The notes beneath the pieces were generated by a model. That model did no database searches and had not been told where the DNA came from. It saw only the letters and a list, made by a program, of their open reading frames with translations. The translations under genes and the position numbers were made by a program. A stretch of DNA of 43,152 bases. It comes from Methanorbis furvi. Lineage in GTDB: Archaea > Halobacteriota > Methanomicrobia > Methanomicrobiales > Methanocorpusculaceae. This document shows, one piece after another, positions 32,672 through 41,101 of the stretch (its first letter is position 1; each line of letters opens with the position of its first letter). The stretch lies in the NCBI RefSeq assembly GCF_032714615.1, contig NZ_JAWDKA010000011.1, forward strand, positions 1-43,152, read 5' to 3'.

Positions 32672-33575
32672 AGAAGAAATCAAACTCCTCAGTATCGGCT
32701 TCCTCAGGCTGGAACGCCGTATCATAAACAATGGACAGATACTTGATAAAGAACACCGTAATCGGCACTAAGACAAAGATGTAGAGAACCGCCAGCACCC
32801 CGATAATGAAAACATTGTTCAAAAACAACTGTCCGAGCGACATCGTAACAAACGTAATCATCAGATACAGAATGCTCATGATCACAAGCGAAAGAATGTA
32901 ATCATACCAGCCAATCTTGCCGATAATATCTGCAACCTTTCTCAGATTCACCGCCTCGCGAATCGAACCGGTTCTGCACAGATGCGTGATACCCACACAG
33001 GCAAACAGAATAATGATTAACGTTGTCACAAACTGAACTGCCGCATACGAGAACACTGTTCCCACATACATCATCCCCTCCAGCTCCAGAACATCAGCCG
33101 CAGAGTAGAGACCGGTATCAGGGAAAAGATACATGAAGACAAGCATGTAGATAAGCGAAATAACAAACAGCGGAATCGCATAGATGAAGAGCGTAATATT
33201 GATTCTCCATCCATTGAAGAACAGACCCCAGAGGTTGCCGGTGTCAGGCATCGTATCGCCCGTGCGGAACAAGCGGTAACAGTAGCCCTGCATCAGCGGA
33301 ACAAAAAACACGCAGGCAAGACCGATCAGAACCGCAAAATATCCCAACAGGCCTGAGAGGACTTCAGGAGTAAAACCAAAATCCGGACCGACAAGAAGGC
33401 TCACCAGAATTGGCAGCACAATCAGCTGTAAAACGATCGTGGCCGCAATAAATCCGACAATGATAGGACCCACGATATAGAAGAACAGCACAATCCACCG
33501 TGGAAGATGGTTGATACTGAAGAACGCATTTTTCGTAAAGGTATAAGCGCTGGCGATGATCTCTGCGTGTTCCAT
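32670..33575 (-). CDS. DUF4013 family membrane protein
   Basis: A 301-residue integral membrane protein with about six helices. The opening segment with a conserved WIVLFFYIVGPI-like first helix, the PLMQGYCYRLFR stretch before a short P-D-W-like loop (MPDTGNLWGLFFNGWRINI) and the later REAVNLRKV helix are typical of DUF4013 proteins, common in methanogens and haloarchaea and of unknown function. The tail is acidic (EEADTEEFDFF). Its stop codon lies in the nested palindrome block. It is divergent from the gene at 33679. Confidence 0.8.
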   Translation of the reverse strand: MEHAEIIASAYTFTKNAFFSINHLPRWIVLFFYIVGPIIVGFIAATIVLQLIVLPILVSLLVGPDFGFTPEVLSGLLGYFAVLIGLACVFFVPLMQGYCYRLFRTGDTMPDTGNLWGLFFNGWRINITLFIYAIPLFVISLIYMLVFMYLFPDTGLYSAADVLELEGMMYVGTVFSYAAVQFVTTLIIILFACVGITHLCRTGSIREAVNLRKVADIIGKIGWYDYILSLVIMSILYLMITFVTMSLGQLFLNNVFIIGVLAVLYIFVLVPITVFFIKYLSIVYDTAFQPEEADTEEFDFF

Positions 33576-33678
33576 TGTAGCCTGTCTCTCTTAGAATACT
33601 ATTATGCCGTATTCTTATAAGATAATTGGCACGCTGACCACCCATTTTTTTATGAGGATGAAGGTTCAAGTGATAAGC

Positions 33679-34158
33679 ATGGGCATTCTTGGCCAGCTTG
33701 AACGGGCACTCGGCGTCTGGTATCCTGACCCGGATGCAGACCCGGACGACACAAATCCAGTGGTAACCGTAGCGTTCCGGGAGTATGTCATGAGCAGGCT
33801 CGGGGATGCATACTCTGTTGCCGACCGCGAGGAGAGAAAACCTGGCGAACCTGATCTGGTCGCGGTCAGAAACAGTGATGAGAAACGCTTCGATCTGATC
33901 ACCTGCTATCGAAGCAGAATGTTTGCAAACGAGGACGGGGACGCATACCTGCCGTGGACAACTCCGGAAACCTACGCAGCCTACTGCGAATACGCAGAGC
34001 AGGAGGAAAATCCCTGTTATGTCATCTTCGGGCTGCACGGATTTGCCGACGAGCCGAAGTTTGTGTTTTGTGTACCGCTCGCTGAAGCAGTTTTTGATCT
34101 GCCGAGATCAGTTCTGAAAAAGTACGAAGTCGCTGCAACAAAAGATCTTCTGCCATAG
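33679..34158 (+). CDS. PD-(D/E)XK nuclease-like protein, probably inactive
   Basis: A 159-residue protein starting at ATG 33679 (GTGAT 4 bases ahead); ATG 33658 would add 7 residues. The pattern FREYVMSRL, then GEPDLVAVRN, RFDLITCYRSRMF, then a YAAYCEYAEQEENPCYVIFGL helix-strand and a FCVPLAEA strand, agrees with a family of restriction-endonuclease-fold proteins in which the third strand reads ECKYRS. Here ITCYRS replaces ECKYRS, so the catalytic Glu and Lys are missing. The PD aspartate is kept. The assignment is from memory of the pattern and needs a profile search. The MFS gene starts directly after its stop, so the two are coupled. Confidence 0.5.
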   Translation: MGILGQLERALGVWYPDPDADPDDTNPVVTVAFREYVMSRLGDAYSVADREERKPGEPDLVAVRNSDEKRFDLITCYRSRMFANEDGDAYLPWTTPETYAAYCEYAEQEENPCYVIFGLHGFADEPKFVFCVPLAEAVFDLPRSVLKKYEVAATKDLLP

Positions 34159-35244
34159 ATGAACTTCAGCAGTCTGTTTCGCTTATCACTTTTTTTAGGA
34201 GTGTTTGCAGCAATGGCTCTGTCAAATGCAGTCGTTCCAGTCCTCACCGATATCACAGAGGACCCTGCACTCCAGGGCGCAGTCTACTCAGCCTACTTCT
34301 TCGGAGCATTTCTTATGGTGTTTCCCGCAGGATGGATGTCTGACAGATTCGGCAGAACACCATTAGTGCGGGCAGGACTTTTCGGAACATTTGCCGCAGC
34401 AGTACTGCTCTGGCTCTCGTACCCGGATCCGACAGCAGCAGTTCTGCTGAGATTTCTGGAAGGATTGTTTACCGGCATGTTCGTCTCCGCAGCCATGGCG
34501 TTTGTGAACTCAGGAAAGGATCACAAGCGGCTTGCCGGCGGTTTTGTTGCGCTGATGAATCTTGGAATGGTGGCAGGTCTTGTGGTGAGCGGCGGCATTG
34601 CATCGGTTCAGATATATGCAGGAGTTCTGCTCTTCGGAATTCTTACGGGAGAAGCAGGACTCCTCAGCCTCGGCCTCAAAGACGATGCAACATTTTCTCC
34701 TGCGGTATCATCTGCCGCAAAGATATGGAACATTGCCGTCTACCACAAATGGCTCTGGTTTGCGATGATGATCTTCTGCGGAACAACCGGTGTGGTAATC
34801 TCGATGTATCCTGAGCTATCAGGATTTACTGCTGAGATGAACGGCATCATAACAGCACTGATGAGTGTGGCAACAGCGATTTGTGTCTACACAGCGTCAA
34901 GAATGCGGTTTTCAGACTCGCTCTCGATCATACGAACTGCAGGCATTCTGCTTGCACTCTCAGTTCCTGTTGTGCTGCTGCACCCGGTCGGCATGATCCT
35001 TGTCGGTGCGGTGTTTGGCGTGATTACAGTTGCAGTGCTGAATTATATTGCAGAGACCAAGCAGCCGCAGGGAGTGATGAACGGGCTTTTCAATATGACC
35101 CAGTATGCAGGGATGGCGGCGCTGCCATTCGCGGCAGGCATACTGGTCCTTCCGATCGGATACTTGGGTGTGTTTGCGGCAACCGCCGTGCTGAACGTGC
35201 TTGCGGGTCTTCTGGTGGTCAAGTGTCCGTGTTACGTTAGGTAG
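34159..35244 (+). CDS. MFS transporter
   Basis: A 361-residue major facilitator superfamily protein with about 11-12 helices. The signature GWMSDRFGRTPLVRAG in the loop between helices 2 and 3 identifies the superfamily; the equivalent loop in the second half is not conserved. The substrate cannot be told; drug or small-metabolite export is possible. ATG 34159 follows the stop of the PD-(D/E)XK-like gene without a gap. Downstream is a CGCGTAACTCC-type motif and the diverged family B repeat. Confidence 0.85.
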   Translation: MNFSSLFRLSLFLGVFAAMALSNAVVPVLTDITEDPALQGAVYSAYFFGAFLMVFPAGWMSDRFGRTPLVRAGLFGTFAAAVLLWLSYPDPTAAVLLRFLEGLFTGMFVSAAMAFVNSGKDHKRLAGGFVALMNLGMVAGLVVSGGIASVQIYAGVLLFGILTGEAGLLSLGLKDDATFSPAVSSAAKIWNIAVYHKWLWFAMMIFCGTTGVVISMYPELSGFTAEMNGIITALMSVATAICVYTASRMRFSDSLSIIRTAGILLALSVPVVLLHPVGMILVGAVFGVITVAVLNYIAETKQPQGVMNGLFNMTQYAGMAALPFAAGILVLPIGYLGVFAATAVLNVLAGLLVVKCPCYVR

Positions 35245-35383
35245 GGAGTTACGCGGGGGCGAGGAGTTTCAAAACACAAATCACATGCCTGCGGCCTGTT
35301 CACCGCTTCGCGGAATACCACGAATAAAAAAAATCACCAATGGCAATTTTATTTATTCGCGCTATTCGCGCCATTCGCGTTTC
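35245..35383 (-). repeat. Diverged family B repeat with CATGCC...GCTTCGC block
   Basis: Contains GTTACGCGGGGGCGAGGAG (like the CGCGTAACTCC motifs at 16.9 and 22.2 kb), the block CATGCCTGCGGCCTG...CGCTTCGCGG (35284-35313), AATCACCAATGGCAATTTT (a decayed form of the family B palindrome) and ATTCGCGCTATTCGCG. It separates the MFS gene from the surface-protein gene. Confidence 0.7.
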
Positions 35384-35420
35384 CTTTTCTCATCATGCCC
35401 CTAAAAAAAAATAAAAAAAA

Positions 35421-36413
35421 TTAGGATCTTCTCAGAATCAGAAGAGCCGCACCAAACATTCCTACAACCGCGAGAATCCCAAAGCCCGGAGTCTGGGTTG
35501 GAACCGGAGCCGCAGTGCTCGGAGTCAAGGTCGGGAGTGCTGTTGGAGCTGCAGTTGGAACAACCGGAGACTGGTCGGAGACGACGAACTCCTGCGTTGC
35601 CGAAGCTCCTGTCTTGATGCCGGTAACACTGACCTCATAATCCGAAGGATGCAGAGGAACAACACTGTAGCTCCAGACATTCTGGCCTGAAGTGGGTCCT
35701 GCAAGAACAATAGTCTGGCCTGACGTTCCCTGAGACCATGAAGAGGAGTCAACAGCATTCTGTACCTCCTTATCTGACGGCCAGAAGTTAAAGATGGTCA
35801 CCTCAACCGAAAGCACATCACCGACAGCAAGGTTCGTCGTTCCGGAAATAATGAAAGGAGTTCCCATGTACTGGGTTCCAACCGGATTAATGGTGATCAG
35901 CGGATACGCTATCTGGAACGTAAACGTCTGGCAGAGATCAGGAATGTTCGGACTATTGATCATATTCACCAGAGCATATGCAGCCTGGGAACTCTGCAGA
36001 GCATTTGGTCCCACCACAACAAAACTGCTGCCGTCAGCAGGAACACCACTTCCCGGATTAACGGTAATGTAGGTGGTATCGCCCTCAGTTACCGGTCCGA
36101 CACTGAACGTGCTGCCGGTTCCGGGGCTCTGCACAACACAGTAGTACTCGGAAGGCGACATATCGGCTGTGGTCTGAAGCTCATAACTGTAGAGACCGCC
36201 GTTCACCTGAACCTTGGTGTATTTGAAGTAATTTGGACCAAAGAAGTAGAGTGCAACCTGCTGGGCACCGGGAGCCTGACCGCTGACATAGAAAGGATCT
36301 CCCTGCGCAACAACAGTATCAGCTGATGCCGGGGCCGCGAGGGCGGCAAAAATCAGCAGAACGCATGCGCAAAAAACCATGCGTCTGGTAAATGATGAGC
36401 GTTTTTTTATCAT
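35421..36413 (-). CDS. Surface protein with PGF-CTERM anchor
   Basis: A 330-residue exported protein, start ATG 36413 (a TTG two codons upstream is possible). The signal peptide covers about residues 1-32 (RRMVF, hydrophobic core, APASA). The mature part has beta-rich segments starting VAQGDPFYVSGQAPGAQQV. A Pro/Thr-rich linker is followed by TPGFGILAVVGMFGAALLIL and a basic end, a classic PGF-CTERM signal processed by archaeosortase and attached to lipid. The N-terminal pattern recalls the DUF3821-type surface proteins of Methanomicrobiales. Function unknown, likely an envelope or S-layer-associated protein. Confidence 0.82.
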   Translation of the reverse strand: MIKKRSSFTRRMVFCACVLLIFAALAAPASADTVVAQGDPFYVSGQAPGAQQVALYFFGPNYFKYTKVQVNGGLYSYELQTTADMSPSEYYCVVQSPGTGSTFSVGPVTEGDTTYITVNPGSGVPADGSSFVVVGPNALQSSQAAYALVNMINSPNIPDLCQTFTFQIAYPLITINPVGTQYMGTPFIISGTTNLAVGDVLSVEVTIFNFWPSDKEVQNAVDSSSWSQGTSGQTIVLAGPTSGQNVWSYSVVPLHPSDYEVSVTGIKTGASATQEFVVSDQSPVVPTAAPTALPTLTPSTAAPVPTQTPGFGILAVVGMFGAALLILRRS

Positions 36414-36452
36414 AGACAAGATATATGTCCTTTTGCCTTCCCATTAATTATA

Positions 36453-37307
36453 ATGGTTGTGACAAAATCCTCTCTTCCAAGGCCAGTGGTGAAGTGGGCA
36501 GGAGGAAAGAAGCAGTTGATTGGTGAACTTGCCAAGCGCTGCCCGCAGGATTTTGCCAGTTATCTTGAGCCGTTTTTCGGCGGGGGAATTCTGTATCTAT
36601 CTCTCTGGAGTCTGGGAAGGATTCAAGGCAAAGCTGTGCTGAATGATGCAAATCCTGAACTGATAAACCTGTATAGGATGATCAGAGACAGGCCGGAAGA
36701 GCTTGTGAATGAAGCGGGTGGTCCGAAATTTGTGAACACAAAAGAGGCGTACCTTTCCTGCCGCGAACGGTTCAATGAGATTCGGGGAACAGATGCCTGT
36801 CTTGAGCGGGCGGTTCTGTTTTTGTATCTGAATCATCACGGCTACAACGGACTGTGGCGGGTGAACAGTAAAGGAGAGTATAATATTCCGTTTGGAAAAT
36901 ATGTGCGCTCCCCGCGGTTCTGTAATGCTGAAATGATTTTTTCGATGTCTGAAGCTCTCGCATCAGCTGTTCTGATGGATGAGGACTTCGAGCAGGTAAT
37001 GCCAAAAATTCAGAAAGGAGACTTTGTGTATCTTGACCCTCCCTATCATCCGCTTTCAAGCACGGCGTACTTCACCTCGTACACGACAGGCCCGTTTGGT
37101 CTTGAAGAGCAGGAGCGGTTGTTCAAAATGTTTCGCGAGGCCGATCGGAAGGAGGCGTTTGTGATGCTTTCAAACTCGGTTGCTCCTGAGATTCTTGAGA
37201 TGTATGAGGAGTTTTTTGTCGAGCGGGTGCCGGTTCTCAGGCTGATTAATGTTAATGGAGCAAGAAGAGCCGGGGGCGAGGAAATTATTGTAAGAAATTA
37301 CGAGTAG
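36453..37307 (+). CDS. dam: Dam-type DNA adenine methyltransferase, solitary
   Basis: A 284-residue N6-adenine methyltransferase of the D12/Dam class. Motif X/I segments are VKWAGGKKQL (13-22) and YLEPFFGGG (37-45); the catalytic DPPY is at 195-198; HHGYNGLWR and GEYNIPFGKY lie between them as in GATC methylases. The likely target is GATC, by family analogy. No restriction endonuclease is adjacent; the flanking genes are a surface protein and the fhs gene across repeats, so it seems to be an orphan methylase. It could serve strand marking, regulation or protection. The start is not supported by a clear ribosome-binding site; an AT-rich element lies just upstream. Confidence 0.9.
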   Translation: MVVTKSSLPRPVVKWAGGKKQLIGELAKRCPQDFASYLEPFFGGGILYLSLWSLGRIQGKAVLNDANPELINLYRMIRDRPEELVNEAGGPKFVNTKEAYLSCRERFNEIRGTDACLERAVLFLYLNHHGYNGLWRVNSKGEYNIPFGKYVRSPRFCNAEMIFSMSEALASAVLMDEDFEQVMPKIQKGDFVYLDPPYHPLSSTAYFTSYTTGPFGLEEQERLFKMFREADRKEAFVMLSNSVAPEILEMYEEFFVERVPVLRLINVNGARRAGGEEIIVRNYE

Positions 37308-37324
37308 CTCTGATTACAAAGAGT

Positions 37325-37430
37325 TGCCCACGGAAAAACGGAACACATGCCTATGGCCTGTTTACTGCTTCGCAGGATCACACGGAATTTCACAGAAAAA
37401 CATCACGGAGCAGACGTGAACAGCACGGAA
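37325..37430 (+). repeat. Dispersed repeat family A, copy 4, interrupted
   Basis: Same core as copy 3, but GGAACACACGG is interrupted after GGAACA by the block CATGCCTATGGCCTG...GCTTCGCAGGA (37346-37377). Comparison with copy 3 shows this block to be a separate insertion. Confidence 0.8.
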
Positions 37431-37509
37431 ATATATTCAGGATGAATTATGGTAAACGTCTCGTGTTTCAAAATGTTCACCACCGTGCAATTCCTAAATT
37501 ATTTAAAAA

Positions 37510-37614
37510 TTCCGTGATGTTCACGTCTGCTCTGTGATATTTTTCCGTGAAGCTCCGTGTGATCCGTTTTTCCGTGGGCGGAGCTATGAGGCGGTAAACA
37601 GACCGCAGGCAACT
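37510..37614 (-). repeat. Dispersed repeat family A, copy 5 (inverted)
   Basis: Reverse-complement copy with GTTCACGTCTGCTCTGTG and CCGTGGGCGGAGC on the plus strand. A degenerate CATGCC-type block (GCGGTAAACAGACCGCAGGC) follows at its end. Confidence 0.75.
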
Positions 37615-37637
37615 CAAAAATAAAAATGTAACTCCGG

Positions 37638-39305
37638 TCAGAAGAGACCGGAGATGTTGCCGTTTGCATCGATGTCGATCATGCATGCAGAGGGTTTTGC
37701 CGGAAGGCCGGGCATGGTCATGATCTCGCCTGTCTCAACAACAATAAATCCTGCGCCGTTTAAGAGCCTGACATTTGCAGCATTCACCGTGAAACCGGTC
37801 GGGCGGCCGAGTTTGTTCGGATCATCCGAAAGTGAGTACTGGGTTTTTGCGATGCAGATGGGAAGTTTGCCGGAACCCATTGCTTCGATCTCTTTGATGG
37901 TGGTGTCTGCTGATGCTGAGTAAGCAACTTTGGCAGCACCGTAGATACCGGTAGCAACTGCTTCGATTTTTTCTTTGACCGGCTTGTCAAGATCATAGAA
38001 GAACCGGAAGCTGTTGGGTTTCTCACAGGCCGCAACAACTTTGGCAGCAAGATCAACTCCGCCAGCTCCGCCGAGGGCGAAGACTTCTGAGAGGGCGAAG
38101 TCAACGCCTTTTTTGGTGCAGAACTCATTGAGGGCGGCAATCTCCTCATCGCTGTCAGCGGCAAAACGGTTGATCGCAACAACAACAGGAACGCCGAACT
38201 TTTTGAGGTTATCCACATGGGCTTCGAGGTTGACCATTCCTGCCTTCATGGCAGCAACGTTTGGCTCGCCACATTTTTCCTTCGGGATTCCGCCATTGTA
38301 TTTGAGGGCACGAATCGTTGCCACGAGAACGATGGCATTTGGAGTGAGGCCGGCGTACCGGCATTTGATGTCCATGAACTTTTCTGCGCCAAGGTCAGAG
38401 CCGAAGCCTGCTTCCGTGATGACGTAGTCAGCCATCTTGAGGGCAAGGCGTGTGGCACGGACCGAGTTGCAGCCGTGAGCAATGTTTGCGAACGGTCCGC
38501 CGTGGATGAAACAGGGGGTGTTTTCCAGTGTCTGAACAAGGTTTGGTTTGAGCGCGTCTTTGAGGAGGGCGGCCATTGCTCCCTGGGCTTCGAGGTCGCT
38601 TGCGTAGAGAATTTTTCCGCTGCGGCTGTAACCGATGATGATTCTGCCGAGCCGTGTCTTGAGGTCGATGATATCAGTTGCAAGGCAGAGAATTGCCATG
38701 ACCTCGGACGCGACGGTTATCATGAAGTGATCTTCTCTTGGGACGCCGTTGGTCGGCCCGCCCATGCCGACGACGAGGTTGCGAAGCGCTCTGTCGTTCA
38801 TGTCAAGGCAGCGTTTGAAGATGATTTTGCGAGTGTCGATGTCGAGAACGTTTCCCTGCTGGATGTGGTTGTCGATCATTGCGCAGAGCAGATTGTTTGC
38901 GGCGGTGATTGCATGAATGTCGCCGGTGAAGTGGAGGTTGATATCCTCCATGGGGATTACCTGCGAGTAGCCTCCGCCCGCAGCGCCGCCTTTGACGCCG
39001 AAGACCGGTCCGAGAGAGGGTTCACGAAGGGCGATGGCTGCATTTTTGCCGATCTTTGCCATGGCCTGGCCGAGGCCGACAGTTGTGGTGGTTTTTCCTT
39101 CGCCTGCCGGGGTCGGGTTGATGGCGGTTACGAGAATGAGTTTGCCGTTTGGTTTGCCGGCAAGGCGTTTTTCAACGGTGTCGGAGATTTTGGCTTTGTA
39201 CTGGCCGTAGGGTTCCAGTTCGTCGGGCTGGATGCCAAGTTTTGCGGCAATTTCCGTAATTTTGTGCATGTCGGCTTTTTGTGCAATTTCGATGTCAGAC
39301 AGCAT
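37638..39305 (-). CDS. fhs: Formate-tetrahydrofolate ligase
   Basis: A 555-residue enzyme (10-formyl-THF synthetase) that joins formate to tetrahydrofolate with ATP. ATG 39305 is preferred because AGGGTG is well placed before it; a GTG four codons earlier is possible. The P-loop-like [12 protein letters not shown] is near residues 64-75, followed by [20 protein letters not shown] and the [19 protein letters not shown] motif. The length is that of bacterial Fhs. Hydrogenotrophic methanogens use methanopterin for C1 transfer, so this gene probably came from bacteria and serves formate-dependent purine or thymidylate synthesis. No folD or other folate gene is adjacent. Confidence 0.96.
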   Translation of the reverse strand: MLSDIEIAQKADMHKITEIAAKLGIQPDELEPYGQYKAKISDTVEKRLAGKPNGKLILVTAINPTPAGEGKTTTTVGLGQAMAKIGKNAAIALREPSLGPVFGVKGGAAGGGYSQVIPMEDINLHFTGDIHAITAANNLLCAMIDNHIQQGNVLDIDTRKIIFKRCLDMNDRALRNLVVGMGGPTNGVPREDHFMITVASEVMAILCLATDIIDLKTRLGRIIIGYSRSGKILYASDLEAQGAMAALLKDALKPNLVQTLENTPCFIHGGPFANIAHGCNSVRATRLALKMADYVITEAGFGSDLGAEKFMDIKCRYAGLTPNAIVLVATIRALKYNGGIPKEKCGEPNVAAMKAGMVNLEAHVDNLKKFGVPVVVAINRFAADSDEEIAALNEFCTKKGVDFALSEVFALGGAGGVDLAAKVVAACEKPNSFRFFYDLDKPVKEKIEAVATGIYGAAKVAYSASADTTIKEIEAMGSGKLPICIAKTQYSLSDDPNKLGRPTGFTVNAANVRLLNGAGFIVVETGEIMTMPGLPAKPSACMIDIDANGNISGLF

Positions 39306-39434
39306 GAGTGGTTTCACCCTTTCAAGGTATGATGACGGTGATGCGGGAGGACCGTCGTTATAGTATAGATGGTTGGAAGGTGTGATAAATACATGGGGAA
39401 TGGAGTGAGGCGGGGAAAAAAAGGTTAGGGAGTA

Positions 39435-40649
39435 TTAGAGGAACTTGCTGACCGGTTCGGAGGCGACCTTGTACCAGACCTGGGTAACGTCAATTTTAAC
39501 AAGGACAAAGACATCAAGATTTTCTCCGTTATGGGATGCCAAGTCATTTGGCAGAGAGAACGTAGCCGACGATGGATAATTAGAAATCTGATTCTTGTAT
39601 ACCGGCGCCGTAGTGTTACCACTATAGAACACAATGAAGTTAGGATTTTCATCTTTCAGAGTAGTAGTTGGCTTAAACGTAACCGTGATCTGGTTACCAT
39701 TTTTATTGAGTGTTCCGGCAACTTTGCTTTTGTTTTCAAAGATATTTTTTCGAGGAGGAATGGTAATCGGCCCTACGGTAACTTTTTCACTCGTAGTATC
39801 GAATATAACATTTACAGTTACGTTTCCGGTAAGTTCGCCCAATACCCATGAGTCAGGATAGGGGGTTTTCGTCCAATTAGAAACCTTAGTTGGTGAAAGA
39901 TCGTAGGTATAGTAGTTCTTATCCTCCACCATCTTCACCTCCGTAACCTCGACTTCTTGATTTTTGTTCTCACCCTCAGTAACTTTGAAGCTTGGATGAC
40001 CCAGACCCTTTACGGAATCATTCAGAATGATTATCATAAATCCATGTGCAGGATAGACATCACTGATGTAATAGGGGACAACCGATATCCACCCATTTGG
40101 ATCCGACATGCCCCCGTCAGCTCCAGGGATGACCGGAATTATCACCTTCTGCATCAGCAGCACCTGCTCGGATCCGTCGCGGAATTTTCCGGTGACAGTT
40201 GCGTAACACTCCATTTCTACTACAGAATCCTTTCCGGTCGTGATAAGAGTTACAAGGTCCGTATAGTTCCCTCTTTGAACCTGTTCCAGAATTTTCGGAT
40301 CAACGTATGCCGCCATACGGTACTCCTGCCCGACCTGCGGACCTTCGACAGAGTTGTTTTGCGTTTTCGCATAGATCAGTTTCGGTCCAGTAATAACGGC
40401 GGAGAGCGAGACAAGATCAGCCGCATCTGCTCCTCCGTGAACAATGATGCCAATACCATGTTCGGGATTGTTCCCACCAACCGCATAGGGTTTGAGCGTC
40501 AGGCCTACCTGCTTCATGTCAAACATTCCGTCGGCGAGTCCCATCGCTATCACTGTCACGATGACGACGAAAACAACTGTAAATGCGACGAGAAGAATCG
40601 TTCCGATGGCAGGAGAGACGGCTGCATCCTGAGATGGTGAAGACCCCAT
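39435..40649 (-). CDS. Large type IV pilin-like protein
   Basis: A 404-residue protein with an archaeal pilin N-terminus: a short polar leader (MGSSPSQDA), the AVSPAIGTILLVAFT motif and a single hydrophobic helix (about 11-37). Such proteins are cut by the class III signal peptidase before assembly. The rest is extracellular and beta-rich, with many N-x-S/T sites. It is much longer than a usual pilin (100-170 residues), so it may be a minor pilin, adhesin tip or surface-exposed single-copy protein. No pilus ATPase is near. The upstream region is AT-rich. Confidence 0.8.
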   Translation of the reverse strand: MGSSPSQDAAVSPAIGTILLVAFTVVFVVIVTVIAMGLADGMFDMKQVGLTLKPYAVGGNNPEHGIGIIVHGGADAADLVSLSAVITGPKLIYAKTQNNSVEGPQVGQEYRMAAYVDPKILEQVQRGNYTDLVTLITTGKDSVVEMECYATVTGKFRDGSEQVLLMQKVIIPVIPGADGGMSDPNGWISVVPYYISDVYPAHGFMIIILNDSVKGLGHPSFKVTEGENKNQEVEVTEVKMVEDKNYYTYDLSPTKVSNWTKTPYPDSWVLGELTGNVTVNVIFDTTSEKVTVGPITIPPRKNIFENKSKVAGTLNKNGNQITVTFKPTTTLKDENPNFIVFYSGNTTAPVYKNQISNYPSSATFSLPNDLASHNGENLDVFVLVKIDVTQVWYKVASEPVSKFL

Positions 40650-41015
40650 GGTATTTCCAATGTAATATTACCTCTCAACCTACAATAAGTTAGTTGTTGA
40701 CTGGATATGTGAATTGAAAAAAAAATATCTGAAAACGATACGGACAGGAAATGAATACGATATTTGAGAGAGGGGATGGGTTACAGGAAAAATTTTGCTT
40801 GAAAAGATTCTTTCGCTTTGGTTTTTCTTGGAGTAACCACGGAAATATAGTTGCTCTATACGAGACCAAAACGCAAGCATACTGAAAAGAAAAATCATTT
40901 TTTTCACGCGAAAAAATTCTTGCCCACAAATCCGGGACCTTCCAAATTTTTGGAGCAATCCCGGGTAAAACGTAAACTATTATTAGAGAGAGGGAGAACT
41001 ATTATAGTCACTCTT
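40650..41015. other. AT-rich intergenic region with a nested palindrome
   Basis: No credible gene is seen in these 366 bases. It holds the pilin promoter, the nested palindrome at 40931-40965 and, near 40976-40988, an AT-rich AACTATTATTAG that could be the box A of the tRNA promoter. Confidence 0.5.
40931..40965. promoter_or_regulatory. Nested palindrome upstream of tRNA-Thr
   Basis: TCCGGGA and TCCCGGG-type arms (40931-40937, 40959-40965) enclose the perfect palindrome TCCAAA-TT-TTTGGA (40941-40954). It lies 50 bases upstream of the tRNA and could be an operator, a hairpin at the end of a transcript or the remains of a repeat. Confidence 0.35.
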
Positions 41016-41088
41016 GCTTCAGTGGCCTAGCCCGGCATAGCGGCTGATTTGTAATCAGCAGGTCGGGGGTTCAAATCCCCCCTGAAGC
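41016..41088 (+). tRNA. tRNA-Thr (UGU)
   Basis: A complete 73-base cloverleaf: acceptor GCTTCAG/CTGAAGC, D arm with GCCTAGCCCGGCATAGC, anticodon stem GCTGA/TCAGC with loop TTTGTAA (anticodon TGT), and T arm GGGGG-TTCAAAT-CCCCC. CCA is not encoded. It is followed by an 11-base stretch of T with one G that would serve as terminator. Confidence 0.95.
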
Positions 41089-41099
41089 TTTTTGTTTTT
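41089..41099 (+). terminator. T-rich terminator of tRNA-Thr
   Basis: TTTTTTGTTTTT-type sequence directly after the tRNA 3' end, as usual for archaeal tRNA genes. Confidence 0.5.
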
Positions 41100-41101
41100 G
41101 T

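Larger units (their letters stand above)
37308..37637. other. Intergenic region with two inverted family A repeats
   Basis: The 330 bases between dam and fhs consist mainly of family A copies 4 and 5 in opposite orientation around a centre of about 80 unique bases. No gene is seen. Confidence 0.6.

Noticed and set aside
33679-33720. TTGGCCA at 33689-33695 as a seventh regulon site
   Set aside because: It lies within the coding sequence of the PD-(D/E)XK-like gene and no TATA box follows at the proper distance.
38217-39332. 371-residue plus-strand frame opposite fhs
   Set aside because: It lies wholly antisense to a full-length conserved enzyme gene and has no recognisable domain.
40680-40958. 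92-residue minus-strand frame in the AT-rich region
   Set aside because: It starts at a TTG without ribosome-binding site, has no recognisable domain or coding bias, and overlaps the pilin promoter and a palindrome.
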